64,000 nucleotides of DNA from UBA12077 sp036351015 (lineage in GTDB: Bacteria > Bacteroidota > Bacteroidia > Bacteroidales > UBA12077), in assembly GCA_036351015.1 (NCBI GenBank), contig JAZBOG010000007.1, positions 186,001 to 250,000 on the forward strand, read 5' to 3'. Shown here one piece after another: positions 40,801 through 45,833 of this stretch. How positions within the stretch are numbered: the first letter of the stretch is position 1; the number at the start of each line of letters is the position of its first letter. The translations under genes and the position numbers were made by a program. The notes below the pieces were generated by a model, which was not told where the DNA came from, made no database searches, and was given only the letters and a program-made list of their open reading frames with translations.

Positions 40801-41540
40801 TTGTTGATCCTACAGATCCAGCAACTACATTTAATGGAACCAATGGAACAACTTATACCTTAAGATGGACCATAACCAATGGAGGATGTTTTTCTTCAGA
40901 TGATGTGGTTATCGCATTTCCATTGTTGCCTGAGCAACCGGAGGATTTTACCATGAGTTCAGCTATTGTTTGCCAGGGAGATGAAAATGTTGAATATACT
41001 GTTCCTAATGATCCTTCGGTTACTTATACCTGGGGGTATGATGTTGGTACAGGAGCTACAATTGTTGGATCGGGGAATAGTGTTACGGTTGATTTTGCAA
41101 ACAATGCTACAAGCGGAACATTATATGTGTATACAACCAATGGTTGTGGAGATAGCGATCCTAGAGAAATTAATGTAACTGTAAATGAAATGCCACAATT
41201 AACCATTATGGTTGACCCCCTTGTAGATACAATATGCGATGGAGAAACAACTCGTTTGGAAATTGACTTTACTGCTGGTTCAGGGACCTATGATTTTACA
41301 ATCACTGATGGTACAAACAGTGAAGATTTATCTGGTGTTACCGATGACCCCTATACTTATGAAAAAGTTCTGAACTGGGTGGATGATGGTTCCCCTGATA
41401 CTGATTATAATTTTATCATTACAACCATAACGGATAGTAATGGATGTAGCAATACAAATATTGGAAATGAGTCCGTAACAGTATTTAAAATACCCGAAAC
41501 CGGACCCCAATACCATATTTCCAATGAGTATGGAAATTAA
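31860..41540 (+). CDS. Giant (3226 aa) modular secreted surface protein B with PETGPxYHI tail
   Basis: The signal region (about 1-40) ends SNSLFAC, so it is either a lipoprotein (Cys 41) or signal-peptidase-I cleaved. A PKD domain follows (about 45-125, WSWDFDNNGSED...YSYSSPGLKTVSLTV). Then come four long modules, each opening with a G-x-W-x-x-x-x-T/N-W element at about residues 138, 527, 1494 and 2415. Each continues as a beta-helix-like repeat of short Gly/Asn/Thr strands and closes with an FPVG/YPLG segment. Modules two and three are about 940 residues each and clearly duplicated. From about 2840 there are four Ig/PKD-like domains with Cys pairs, ending IPETGPQYHISNEYGN. No CHU_C or type A domain is seen. 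It is likely an extracellular adhesin or filament-associated protein. Confidence 0.88.
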   Translation: MSINNTKLNNTGIRKGNKKKYFFILSFFLFVVFQSNSLFACVDADFSVDKTTPIVDETVTFTDESIIINGGGTINGWSWDFDNNGSEDSDIQNPSYSYSSPGLKTVSLTVSKSGGFGGDDSDTETKTNYIQVYQTYYSIGSGDPVNTNSWNTQPDGSGTAPANTTGDCLNFIIQNGHTMTTTGTWTLGQYSTIQIEDGELVENHTITIQPTGSLQVDATGTLSHNVSNLSIFGGSVTIGSGSTVSYGGSGAQQIFNTNYSNLTVTGTGIKQVNNNLTIPGTFNSGAQLDVSANITFNGPVICNGGGMNAASGVVTYNTAATNIVAGLYNNLTKTGGGTSTLCGDVTVANILNLDNGIIRLADADLTVSNDITGTFDASNMIETNGGGMLIKQGTDAGLSIVYPVGSAGFYTPMDLSNGITASYSGTGSISVRAVAGSQGAGLLQKYWEVNTQNITSITDVYPLFTYDLAEADATQPNYLPWYNPGAAWENPINSTGAGVNPFGSTSTTQLAGKWTAGDKVPLMPDIYYSYQTGDWDNPDTWTFDPGGTTLTPTDIPNENDKVVILNGRTVTLTSDVDTAGLDIKVKDGATLDLATFSFSNGIGTLQGQGTVKLASVNYPSVTSNLFVLAGGGTTEYYNAADFTLPAAQTQYNHLQINAPGIIATQLSDITLNGDLNVLQGTYRINDNAAAARRKLTIQGDVLVDNGASITIGTGNTVSGDISGATTAAPFIDYYDLNSHRVVVYGDFTNNGTVKFTNQSYPVYDAFPNNGMATVYFMGATNNTLHCNGTTDFYNLVLDKGIDQTYKLSVYSTAYQNFRLFGRNNIGGENGGANPDLRKALWIRTGTLELKGMTIIPSLVEGTDCSSDPNSDFYIPANGSLLISGSEVIILTTADSYQEINLAYGVSAPDDGACGVSTGSCTSFSILGRLQIDNGYFSTRESGGIITWDDASGELIINGGVVDVKQYRSAGSSGGLASFSQSGGTFLLRGRFQRTPAAYTSINDLKDFSTNTLNTNRFTDGLNGSLATFNISEAANVFSMSGGTIRIYDVCGTGDSEAFQIFSDENNNSVTGGTVEIIPTTGSGGGGDASVFKVETTAEIYNLTINRVSSTATVDINLYDLTVLNNLTITSGDLVANNYDITIGADFVIENGTSYTPGSNWTIFNGSTAQDFEINTGSALNLNKFKLDKPSGSILTLAGTQNSLNVADSLMIQKGTLSDGGKTIHMNGSLLYNSGIHEGSGKIVMNAASPQIITGDGNGIFENIELNNTDGSAAPVSLGANIAINGILTFSQDKLFDISTYGLMFGEDAAIVNAGTNRFIQTAGNAGDGGVSKVYSTSSTSFTFPVGAPSTSHPAVAEYTPATLSFDTNPTTFGTITVLPVGYEHPNTTNKNRSLTYFWRTKSEGFTLGTATINHTYTYAQSDVVTGADITENGYVAAIYDNATYSWTKYAVTEVDDGTNEIGGTGTALAALNAIDGEFTAGDDTPDDPFGVPVVYYSRQTGQWDNGNTWSLNGHSGVAAGSWPGASDIAIVGGQDSVYLATDLYTPNTGLQNAATLKIEQGAALDIGYNPGCNFGIVLSHQNGNGNFRLTTDFTDRSDFVFPNGDFSDYNVNRGTTEFYSVNPATNTYFVLPSNTDSYGTVILSPLDQSNIVFPNISEVTFYGDLITRGTNWESWFGLTWLTTAGYPAIIPKTVTIKGDLLLERGSLVYIGNGGIQQTVLVEGDVIIYPTSGIDVYAGGGQNSFANILSIAGNLINNSNNTPAPSGGHAGSNARFYVNENRKIDLVFTGNSNSSITNTGTTPETGSNPNTILGYVSVNKGNSQATSLTLDIGGTLTTLTDDWLTLENGTFYYEHDGDLRITEGSQFTIPATAALSINTPGNTVFLANDNVNNNDVYLNGKLTIFDGDVYIGQPGAPNNNNDIEYSGGGNSTIDIQGGSLTVNGQIRRNPSTSSGILMYNQSGGDVTVNGRNAITGNAKLEILNAGSAFNMSDGTLTIVRGGGGGTFGDLYLRPDNSTVTGGEIIFDPGVAGAQNFIFDANVPVWDLTVNNNANVELLVSPLTAKNDITIASGGTLDANINFDIPVTIEGNFDNSGIYEHRNNLTTFNGGTQQILGSAAIEFYNLQVNPVTSLTLDRNANVQNNLMISRGTLACDVNTVYVQGNLINNSTYNDNNAGVVLNGTVQQLISGTGTFGTLELDNSQGARLENNITLQKDFILTKGVFDINSKLLSLGENSDIVGSGFSESKMIASDGVYSDVGISKIYTSADNGTTFLYPLGTSAKYTPAVVNITNIDNTGSIRINNINDYHPGVFDENNVLNYFWEIESTGITNFTGSFELNYLDDDVQVTGSNTEADYIAAHLLLPGTSWSKAAPGAATDNVDEGNDIITFNFSGTNSLSGEYTAGIDAALPDNVPEFISNQSGDWSNSANWDQVGGDSYILSGGPNGFIVTIDSDHTITIDEDYVSAYRTTINGTLEVVKPYYGHNIGTVSGSGTLYLESGTFPAGRYTNFFDCSNNATLEYGGTGTYALVADLYSSLPNLHITGTGTRIFPNKDLTICNQLLIDGPALDNSVNKRKLTIQGTMERYNTGTFVSGTGANATVSFEGSVAQTIGGALGDFTGINAFNNLEINNSAGLTVNSGGAIEVDGNLLLTDGNIVTSSTNTLTITNDAINCVFPAGGSSSSYVEGPLTKYINQGDDFKFPVGKGDTLGNKLTLSSIRVGTIAWTVEFFTPNPTYTDFASPLTYVNSKEYWTITANDGDKAKVGLDWDPQSDLTPLMTQNGLSDMRVAGFNTGTTQWEEISSTQSGNNNNGTVTTSSEIIIPASGSNDFTTACVNVTKPRARLNPSGAVCGDEGIPVTFTGVDAGDLDYVLTYEKGGVLQPSVTISSADLPYTLPTDAIGTTYELISFTYNEPGSPTTGVVDPAIITTYTVPTTADIGSDGGLDDDDQSKCGETSAVLEGNVPGVGTGQWSVVSGTGGSFVDPTDPATTFNGTNGTTYTLRWTITNGGCFSSDDVVIAFPLLPEQPEDFTMSSAIVCQGDENVEYTVPNDPSVTYTWGYDVGTGATIVGSGNSVTVDFANNATSGTLYVYTTNGCGDSDPREINVTVNEMPQLTIMVDPLVDTICDGETTRLEIDFTAGSGTYDFTITDGTNSEDLSGVTDDPYTYEKVLNWVDDGSPDTDYNFIITTITDSNGCSNTNIGNESVTVFKIPETGPQYHISNEYGN
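32769..32776 (+). repeat. Homopolymeric tract G8 inside the giant gene
   Basis: Eight consecutive G encode Gly-Gly-Gly near residue 305. The rest of the gene mostly writes Gly runs with mixed GGT/GGA/GGC codons. It is a possible slippage site. Confidence 0.9.
32862..32870 (+). repeat. Homopolymeric tract G9 inside the giant gene
   Basis: Nine consecutive G encode Gly-Gly-Gly near residue 336, 85 bases after the G8 tract. Slippage by one base would truncate the protein within the first module. Shorter runs (G6-G7) occur at 33015, 34347 and 37155. Confidence 0.9.
33437..39100 (+). repeat. Two ~2.8-kb internal coding modules of the giant gene
   Basis: Translated modules at about residues 527-1493 and 1494-2414 share the same order of landmarks: YYS-x-QTG-x-WDN at the start, a beta-helical centre, a TTFNGG/TIFNGS block with an L-x-x-N-L-M-I-x-x-G-T-L unit, then GVSK-Y or GISKIY and the FPVG/YPLG closing segment. 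Identity is at protein level; the DNA has diverged. Confidence 0.7.
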
Positions 41541-41592
41541 ATTTCAGCTTTTAGCTGACCAAAATGTTCTTTGAAACTGATTAACCTTTACT

Positions 41593-41738
41593 GCAGACAA
41601 TTTAACTGCCTTAGGCACCCTTGTCTGCTGGAATACTTTTTTTACCGTCGGCTTTGGCTGACACTAAAAAAGATTGTAGCATCAAACGGCTTAGCCGGTT
41701 TTTATAGCAAAAAATTCAGCGCACAGGAATGTGCGCTG
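41593..41738 (+). repeat. Hairpin cluster / structured 3' element, copy 2
   Basis: There are four hairpins in a row. GCAGACAA (41593) pairs with TTGTCTGC (41621), with an inner TGCC/GGCA. GTCGGC pairs with GCTGAC (41647-41662). AAACGGC pairs with GCCGGTTT (41684-41701), followed by T, and is probably the terminator of the giant gene. CAGCGCAC (41717) pairs with GTGCGCTG (41731). The second and third hairpins match the element at 29622-29690. Confidence 0.65.
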
Positions 41739-42029
41739 TACCTGTACTGCTTCACCCGTCAAGCCGTTTAGACCTGCCTGATAGATTCTGGAAAATTTAT
41801 GAACAACCGTACTTTTAAAAAAATGCTTTTTGTTGATAAATCGGATCCTGGCTGGAATGCCCACAGGTATTAATGTTTAAGTCTCTGGAAGGAGTTGTTC
41901 CTCAGTGGCTTGAATAGCTAATGGCCCGTTTTTCCAGCCCTTGTTTATAAACTTTCCGGGGAGGGTTACGAAAGATTATCAAAAGAAATGTTATATTCGT
42001 GTAGGATAATCAGTTATTGACGAAATAGA

Positions 42030-42061
42030 TTTGGCATTAATCATTTAAAATAATACTTTTA
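42030..42061 (+). promoter_or_regulatory. Candidate promoter of the subunit gene
   Basis: TTTG (42030-42033), a 20-base gap and TACTTTTA (42054-42061) differ from the Bacteroidota consensus at one position. It would give a leader of about 270 nt before 42337. Confidence 0.45.
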
Positions 42062-42098
42062 CACGTTTTTTGAAACGATTGATCAAAGGAGGGATTAA

Positions 42099-42161
42099 AT
42101 GATGAAACTAAGGACTCTTTTTGCCGTTATATTAAATAAAATATTGAACAGCAAATATTAA
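42099..42161 (+). CDS. Possible 20-codon leader peptide
   Basis: A perfect Shine-Dalgarno AAAGGAGGG (42085-42093) lies five bases before ATGATG. The frame reads MMKLRTLFAVILNKILNSKY and stops. It has the look of a truncated signal peptide. It lies in the inferred 5' leader of the subunit gene. It may be a regulatory leader peptide or a gene relic. Confidence 0.35.
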   Translation: MMKLRTLFAVILNKILNSKY

Positions 42162-42336
42162 TTTTAAAAACCTGATGCCTATGAAAAAATATTAACGTTG
42201 TTATTGTATGATCACTAATCTTTTTGGTTGAATCAATAAAACCAATAAACATATGGCTAAAGTAAATGCTTTGGCAAAACTTTAAAAAACAGAAATATTA
42301 AATATTAATTAAATACAAACTTAAATTTTTGAGATT

Positions 42337-43314
42337 ATGAAAAAGACAAACTTTTTAAAAGTATTAATGACGCTTGTTTTGGCGTTTATTATCACTGGTG
42401 CTTTTGCACAGGGAACTGATCTGCCCGGAGACGGTGCACAATTTGCTACAAACTGGGATGATAATGGAGATGAGCCTTCTACATATGTTTTGGAAGGACA
42501 AACAATTCCATTATTTGCAATGCCGGATCCATATTATCACCCAGATTATGATCCATCAGCTGCTACTCCTGATTATAGTTTAACAGCAGGTTTTACCTGG
42601 AACTGGTCCGTTACAGCTGGAAATGCCGCTGATTTAACATTTGGAGCAACTAATGGAACCAATGATAACTATGTAGAGGTTACAGCGAATGATGGTAGTG
42701 CAGGTAATACATATACTGTAAATGTTCTTGAAAGAGCTCCTGCTGCTTTAGGCGGATGTGACGATGGAGCTGGACAGGATGTTAATATTGTTGTTGTAGA
42801 TACTGCTACTGTTACTTTAGGAGGAGATGCTACTTATGCAGGTTGTGAAGGAAGTACTGGAGCTCCAGCAACTATAACAGCAACTATTGCCAATGGTGTT
42901 GCTGATTATCGTTTAGCCTGGAATCTGGAGATTGCTACTTTAGACGATGCATCAGCCAAAGAGTTCTATTATTCTGATGAAACAGGTGCTGGACAAAGTG
43001 GAACTCAATTTTATGCAGTTGACTATACAGAAGCTGCTCCAAATACTGTAGCTGCTTCTACTGATATTACAACTGTAGGATCTTATGCGGTGATTAATAA
43101 TGGTACTAGAGATGCGGTAACAGTGTATACTTACAACCTGATTTCTATTAACGACAAAGCATCACGTAATGGTGATTTTATCACTCTAGGTGGAGATGCT
43201 TCTGTTCCTGGAAACTTTACTTATTTTGATTATGCAGAAACCATTACAATTACTGTATATCCTGCTCCAGAAACTGGACCGATTTATCATATCGACAATG
43301 CCTGGGCTAACTAA
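42337..43314 (+). CDS. Secreted acidic subunit-like protein C with PETGPxYHI tail
   Basis: The 325-residue product has a clear signal peptide (1-25, ITGAFAQ). The mature part is very acidic, with only six Lys/Arg in about 300 residues. It looks like two Ig-like domains: about 26-150 (ending CDDGAGQDVNIVVVD) and about 155-310 (AGCEGSTGAPATITATIANG...ETITITVYP). It ends APETGPIYHIDNAWAN, the tail shared with proteins A and B. Codons favour T/A-ending forms (GCT, ACT, GGA) more than the downstream gene, as in highly expressed genes. Followed by a double hairpin, then a CHU_C protein and PorP/SprF, it fits an abundant T9SS-exported structural subunit. No named family is recognised. Confidence 0.8.
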   Translation: MKKTNFLKVLMTLVLAFIITGAFAQGTDLPGDGAQFATNWDDNGDEPSTYVLEGQTIPLFAMPDPYYHPDYDPSAATPDYSLTAGFTWNWSVTAGNAADLTFGATNGTNDNYVEVTANDGSAGNTYTVNVLERAPAALGGCDDGAGQDVNIVVVDTATVTLGGDATYAGCEGSTGAPATITATIANGVADYRLAWNLEIATLDDASAKEFYYSDETGAGQSGTQFYAVDYTEAAPNTVAASTDITTVGSYAVINNGTRDAVTVYTYNLISINDKASRNGDFITLGGDASVPGNFTYFDYAETITITVYPAPETGPIYHIDNAWAN

Positions 43315-43356
43315 AAAGATTTTATCTTAAGTGAACACAAAATAACTCAAAAAATT

Positions 43357-43428
43357 GAACTGGTTTAGGAGCTTGCTCTCCTAAGCCAGTTCTTTAAAAA
43401 AGATCATCGGATGACTCAAAGTCATCCG
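43357..43428 (+). terminator. Double hairpin between subunit and CHU_C genes (terminator or attenuator)
   Basis: The first hairpin has a 15-bp stem (43357-43371 with 43378-43392, one G-U pair, loop CTTGCT). The second has a 9-bp perfect stem (43408-43416 with 43420-43428, loop CAA). The T-tails are short (TTT and TTGATT), so read-through is likely. They could limit expression of the downstream genes and protect the 3' end of the subunit mRNA. Confidence 0.75.
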
Positions 43429-43474
43429 TTGATTAAAAAATAAAATAAAAAAGCATAACACTAATCTTAATCAA

Positions 43475-44485
43475 TTGAAAAATTATCATAACATATTATC
43501 TTTCTTGTTTATTCTAATGTTAGGATTAGGATTAAATGGTTATGCACAGGAGGAATTGCCCCTGGCCTGTGGTGGCTCAATCGAACGCTACGGTGTGGTA
43601 GGCGATAACGGCAATTCGGTGTTCTTCTGGGAAGTAACCGGAGGCACCATTATCAATAATTATAACGACTCCGTGGATATTCAATGGACTTCGGTCGATG
43701 GCCTCCGGACCATCACGGTTACCGAAACCAACCTTTTTGGGTGTGAAGGGGAACCTTATTCCCAGGAACTGATGGTTTCATCTCCTTTTGTTGATCTGGG
43801 AGGAGATGCCGAAGTTTGTGCCGGCGAAACCTATGAGTTTTACGCTTCGGCTGATGAAATTTCGTCTTATCTCTGGCAGGACGGAAGCTCCGGGGAGACC
43901 TTCATCGCCTCCGAAGAAGGCGATTACTGGGTACGTGTTACCGATGAGTATGGTTGTGTTTCAACCGATACCGCCGGTTTAACCGTTCACCCGCTGCCTG
44001 AAGTGGATCTGGGCCCGGATACAACCCTTACAGCCGAAGATCAGTACATTACCTTTGATGTTAGCGAGTATGGAACATTCTACGAATGGTTCGATGGAAG
44101 TAACGCTTCTACCTTTACTGCTTATACTCAACTGGAAACCCAGGAAATCTGGGTCGAGGTTACCGATGAGTACGGTTGTATCGGAGCCGATACCGTTTCT
44201 ATAGAATTTGGTAAATATACTATTCCAACAGCCTTTACACCCAATAACGACGGGCATAACGATGTGTGGAAAATCGATTTCCTTTTTGCATTTAAAAATG
44301 TTACCATCGATGTTTATAACCGTTGGGGAGAAAGGGTATTCCATGCCGATGGATATTCATCAGAAAAATACTGGGATGGTACCGACGAAAAGGGTAAGAA
44401 ATTACCCATGGATGCGTATTATTATGTTATTGATTTAAATAATGGTGAAACACCTCAGGTAGGTCATGTAACCATTATTCGTTAA
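43475..44485 (+). CDS. T9SS type B sorting domain (CHU_C) protein
   Basis: The 336-residue secreted protein starts at a TTG codon, the only position that gives an intact signal peptide (MKNYHNILSFLFILMLGLGLNGYAQ split, 1-25). It has a PKD-like domain (about 30-105, FFWEVTGGTIINN) and two Cys-containing Ig-like repeats, each ending in VTDEYGCxxxDT (about 108-170 and 172-245). The gliding-motility type C-terminal domain is at about 248-336 (IPTAFTPNNDGHNDVW, VYNRWGERVF, YWDGTDEKGKKLPMDAYYYVID). That domain directs export by the type IX system. Directly followed by porP/sprF, its usual partner; it probably anchors or caps the subunit protein upstream. Confidence 0.92.
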   Translation: MKNYHNILSFLFILMLGLGLNGYAQEELPLACGGSIERYGVVGDNGNSVFFWEVTGGTIINNYNDSVDIQWTSVDGLRTITVTETNLFGCEGEPYSQELMVSSPFVDLGGDAEVCAGETYEFYASADEISSYLWQDGSSGETFIASEEGDYWVRVTDEYGCVSTDTAGLTVHPLPEVDLGPDTTLTAEDQYITFDVSEYGTFYEWFDGSNASTFTAYTQLETQEIWVEVTDEYGCIGADTVSIEFGKYTIPTAFTPNNDGHNDVWKIDFLFAFKNVTIDVYNRWGERVFHADGYSSEKYWDGTDEKGKKLPMDAYYYVIDLNNGETPQVGHVTIIR

Positions 44486-44524
44486 ATGTTTGTATATTAG
44501 TAGGAAAGAATTTTTAAACTCATC

Positions 44525-45502
44525 ATGAAAAAATTAATCATATCAACCGTTATTGTTTTGCTAAATACACTTGCTGTATTCGGGCAACATGATTTCTCCT
44601 ACAGCCAGTATATGAACAATAAGTTTTTGGTTAACCCTGCCTTTGCAGGCAGTGAAGGGTTTACCTCTTTTGACCTTTCTGCCCGGCAGCAATGGCTGGG
44701 ATTTGAAAATGCACCCAGTACCCAGTCCATCAGCGGGCAAACCCGGATTTTAAAAACAAGTTACGTTGCCAAAGCCCGTTCGGTGAGAAAAAGAATACGA
44801 AAAAGACGTCCCAGCGGAAGGGTTGGATTAGGTGCATATGTTTACAACGACCAGAATGGTCCCATTGGAAAAACAGGCGCCGAATTAACCTATGCCTATC
44901 ATATCTTTATTAACGATGGACAACTGTCGTTGGGATTATCCCTATCGGCTTACCAGTTTAGAGTAAATACCAAAGACCTTACTACCGCCGACGACTTCGA
45001 TCCTTTGATCAGCCAGGCCAGGGAAAGTATGTTTATTCCCGATGGAAGCTTTGGAATTTTCTATAGCTATCAACCTTTCTATGTAGGAGTTTCGGCAAAG
45101 AATTTATTTCAGGCTGCCCTTAAATTCGGACAGGATAATAGTTTTGCCGATTACCAGCAAATCCGGAATTACTACTTCATGACCGGTTATCGGTACGATA
45201 TGGAAAATGATTTCGAAATTGAACCTTCGGTACTCCTGAAAACAACTGAAGCATTTAATTTGCAGGCAGATATATCTTTAATCGGGTACTATAAAAGAGA
45301 TTACTGGTTAGGATTTTCCTACCGTACCGGAAATGCTTTTGTCACCATGATCGGAATTCGTGTCGATAAAATTAATATTGGCTACGCTTTCGACTATTCC
45401 TTAAACGATATCCAGAGGATTAGCTACGGCTCGCACGAGATCGTGGTTGGCCTGAAGTTTGGTGATAATGCAAGACGTTATCGTTGGCTAAATCGATTCT
45501 AA
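44525..45502 (+). CDS. Type IX secretion system membrane protein, PorP/SprF family
   Basis: The 325-residue outer-membrane beta-barrel has a signal peptide (1-21, LAVFGQ) and the family N-terminus HDFSYSQYMNNKFLVNPAFAGSEGF. Later strands include RVGLGAYVYNDQNGPIGKTG, DGSFGIFYSYQPFYVGVSAKNLF and a C-terminal LKFGDNARRYRWLNRF. PorP/SprF proteins work in secretion or surface attachment of specific CHU_C cargo, and genomes carry many cargo-PorP pairs. It is 39 bases behind the CHU_C gene, an operon. The cargo is therefore most likely the preceding protein, perhaps with the tail-bearing proteins. Confidence 0.94.
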   Translation: MKKLIISTVIVLLNTLAVFGQHDFSYSQYMNNKFLVNPAFAGSEGFTSFDLSARQQWLGFENAPSTQSISGQTRILKTSYVAKARSVRKRIRKRRPSGRVGLGAYVYNDQNGPIGKTGAELTYAYHIFINDGQLSLGLSLSAYQFRVNTKDLTTADDFDPLISQARESMFIPDGSFGIFYSYQPFYVGVSAKNLFQAALKFGQDNSFADYQQIRNYYFMTGYRYDMENDFEIEPSVLLKTTEAFNLQADISLIGYYKRDYWLGFSYRTGNAFVTMIGIRVDKINIGYAFDYSLNDIQRISYGSHEIVVGLKFGDNARRYRWLNRF

Positions 45503-45520
45503 AATTTTTAAGGGTCACCG

Positions 45521-45577
45521 TCTCCCGATAATCCCGATATCCCGATAAATATCGGGAATCGGAATCGTGATCGGGAC
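45521..45577. repeat. REP-like palindromic repeat cluster
   Basis: Several copies of TCCCGAT and its complement ATCGGGA are clustered; the best hairpin is TCCCGAT-AAAT-ATCGGGA (45540-45557) inside an outer weaker pairing. It lies just after the PorP/SprF gene and is typical of intergenic palindromes in this phylum. The rest of 45503-45833 shows nothing else. Confidence 0.7.
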
Positions 45578-45833
45578 TACCGGTATTTCCATAGAATCAC
45601 CACTTCCCGGCAACTTGATTGGATTGGAGGCAAAGAATTAATTATACAGCAAATTTCAGCTTCCGTAAGAGGTTTAAAATATTTTTATATTTCGCTATTA
45701 CCGGATGGAATTCGTCGATCCAGATTAACCGTTCCCGGGATTTGTGTTCTATTAAATAAATCGTCTGAATTTTTAAACATAATAAACTTAAAATACGTAT
45801 TTTAGTAAGCAAAATCGTTAAAATTCAATACTT

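Larger units (their letters stand above)
41541..42336. other. Long intergenic region between giant gene and subunit gene
   Basis: 796 bases. The first 200 bases are packed with hairpins (see separate entries), the middle shows nothing recognisable, and the last 300 bases look like the promoter and leader of the subunit gene. A 66-codon frame at 41571-41771 covers the hairpins and is not credible. Confidence 0.55.

Noticed and set aside
41571..41771. 66-codon forward open frame after the giant gene
   Set aside because: It runs straight through four hairpins and is explained by them.
45521..45577. CRISPR-like repeats
   Set aside because: These are short palindromes without regular spacers; they fit REP-like intergenic repeats.
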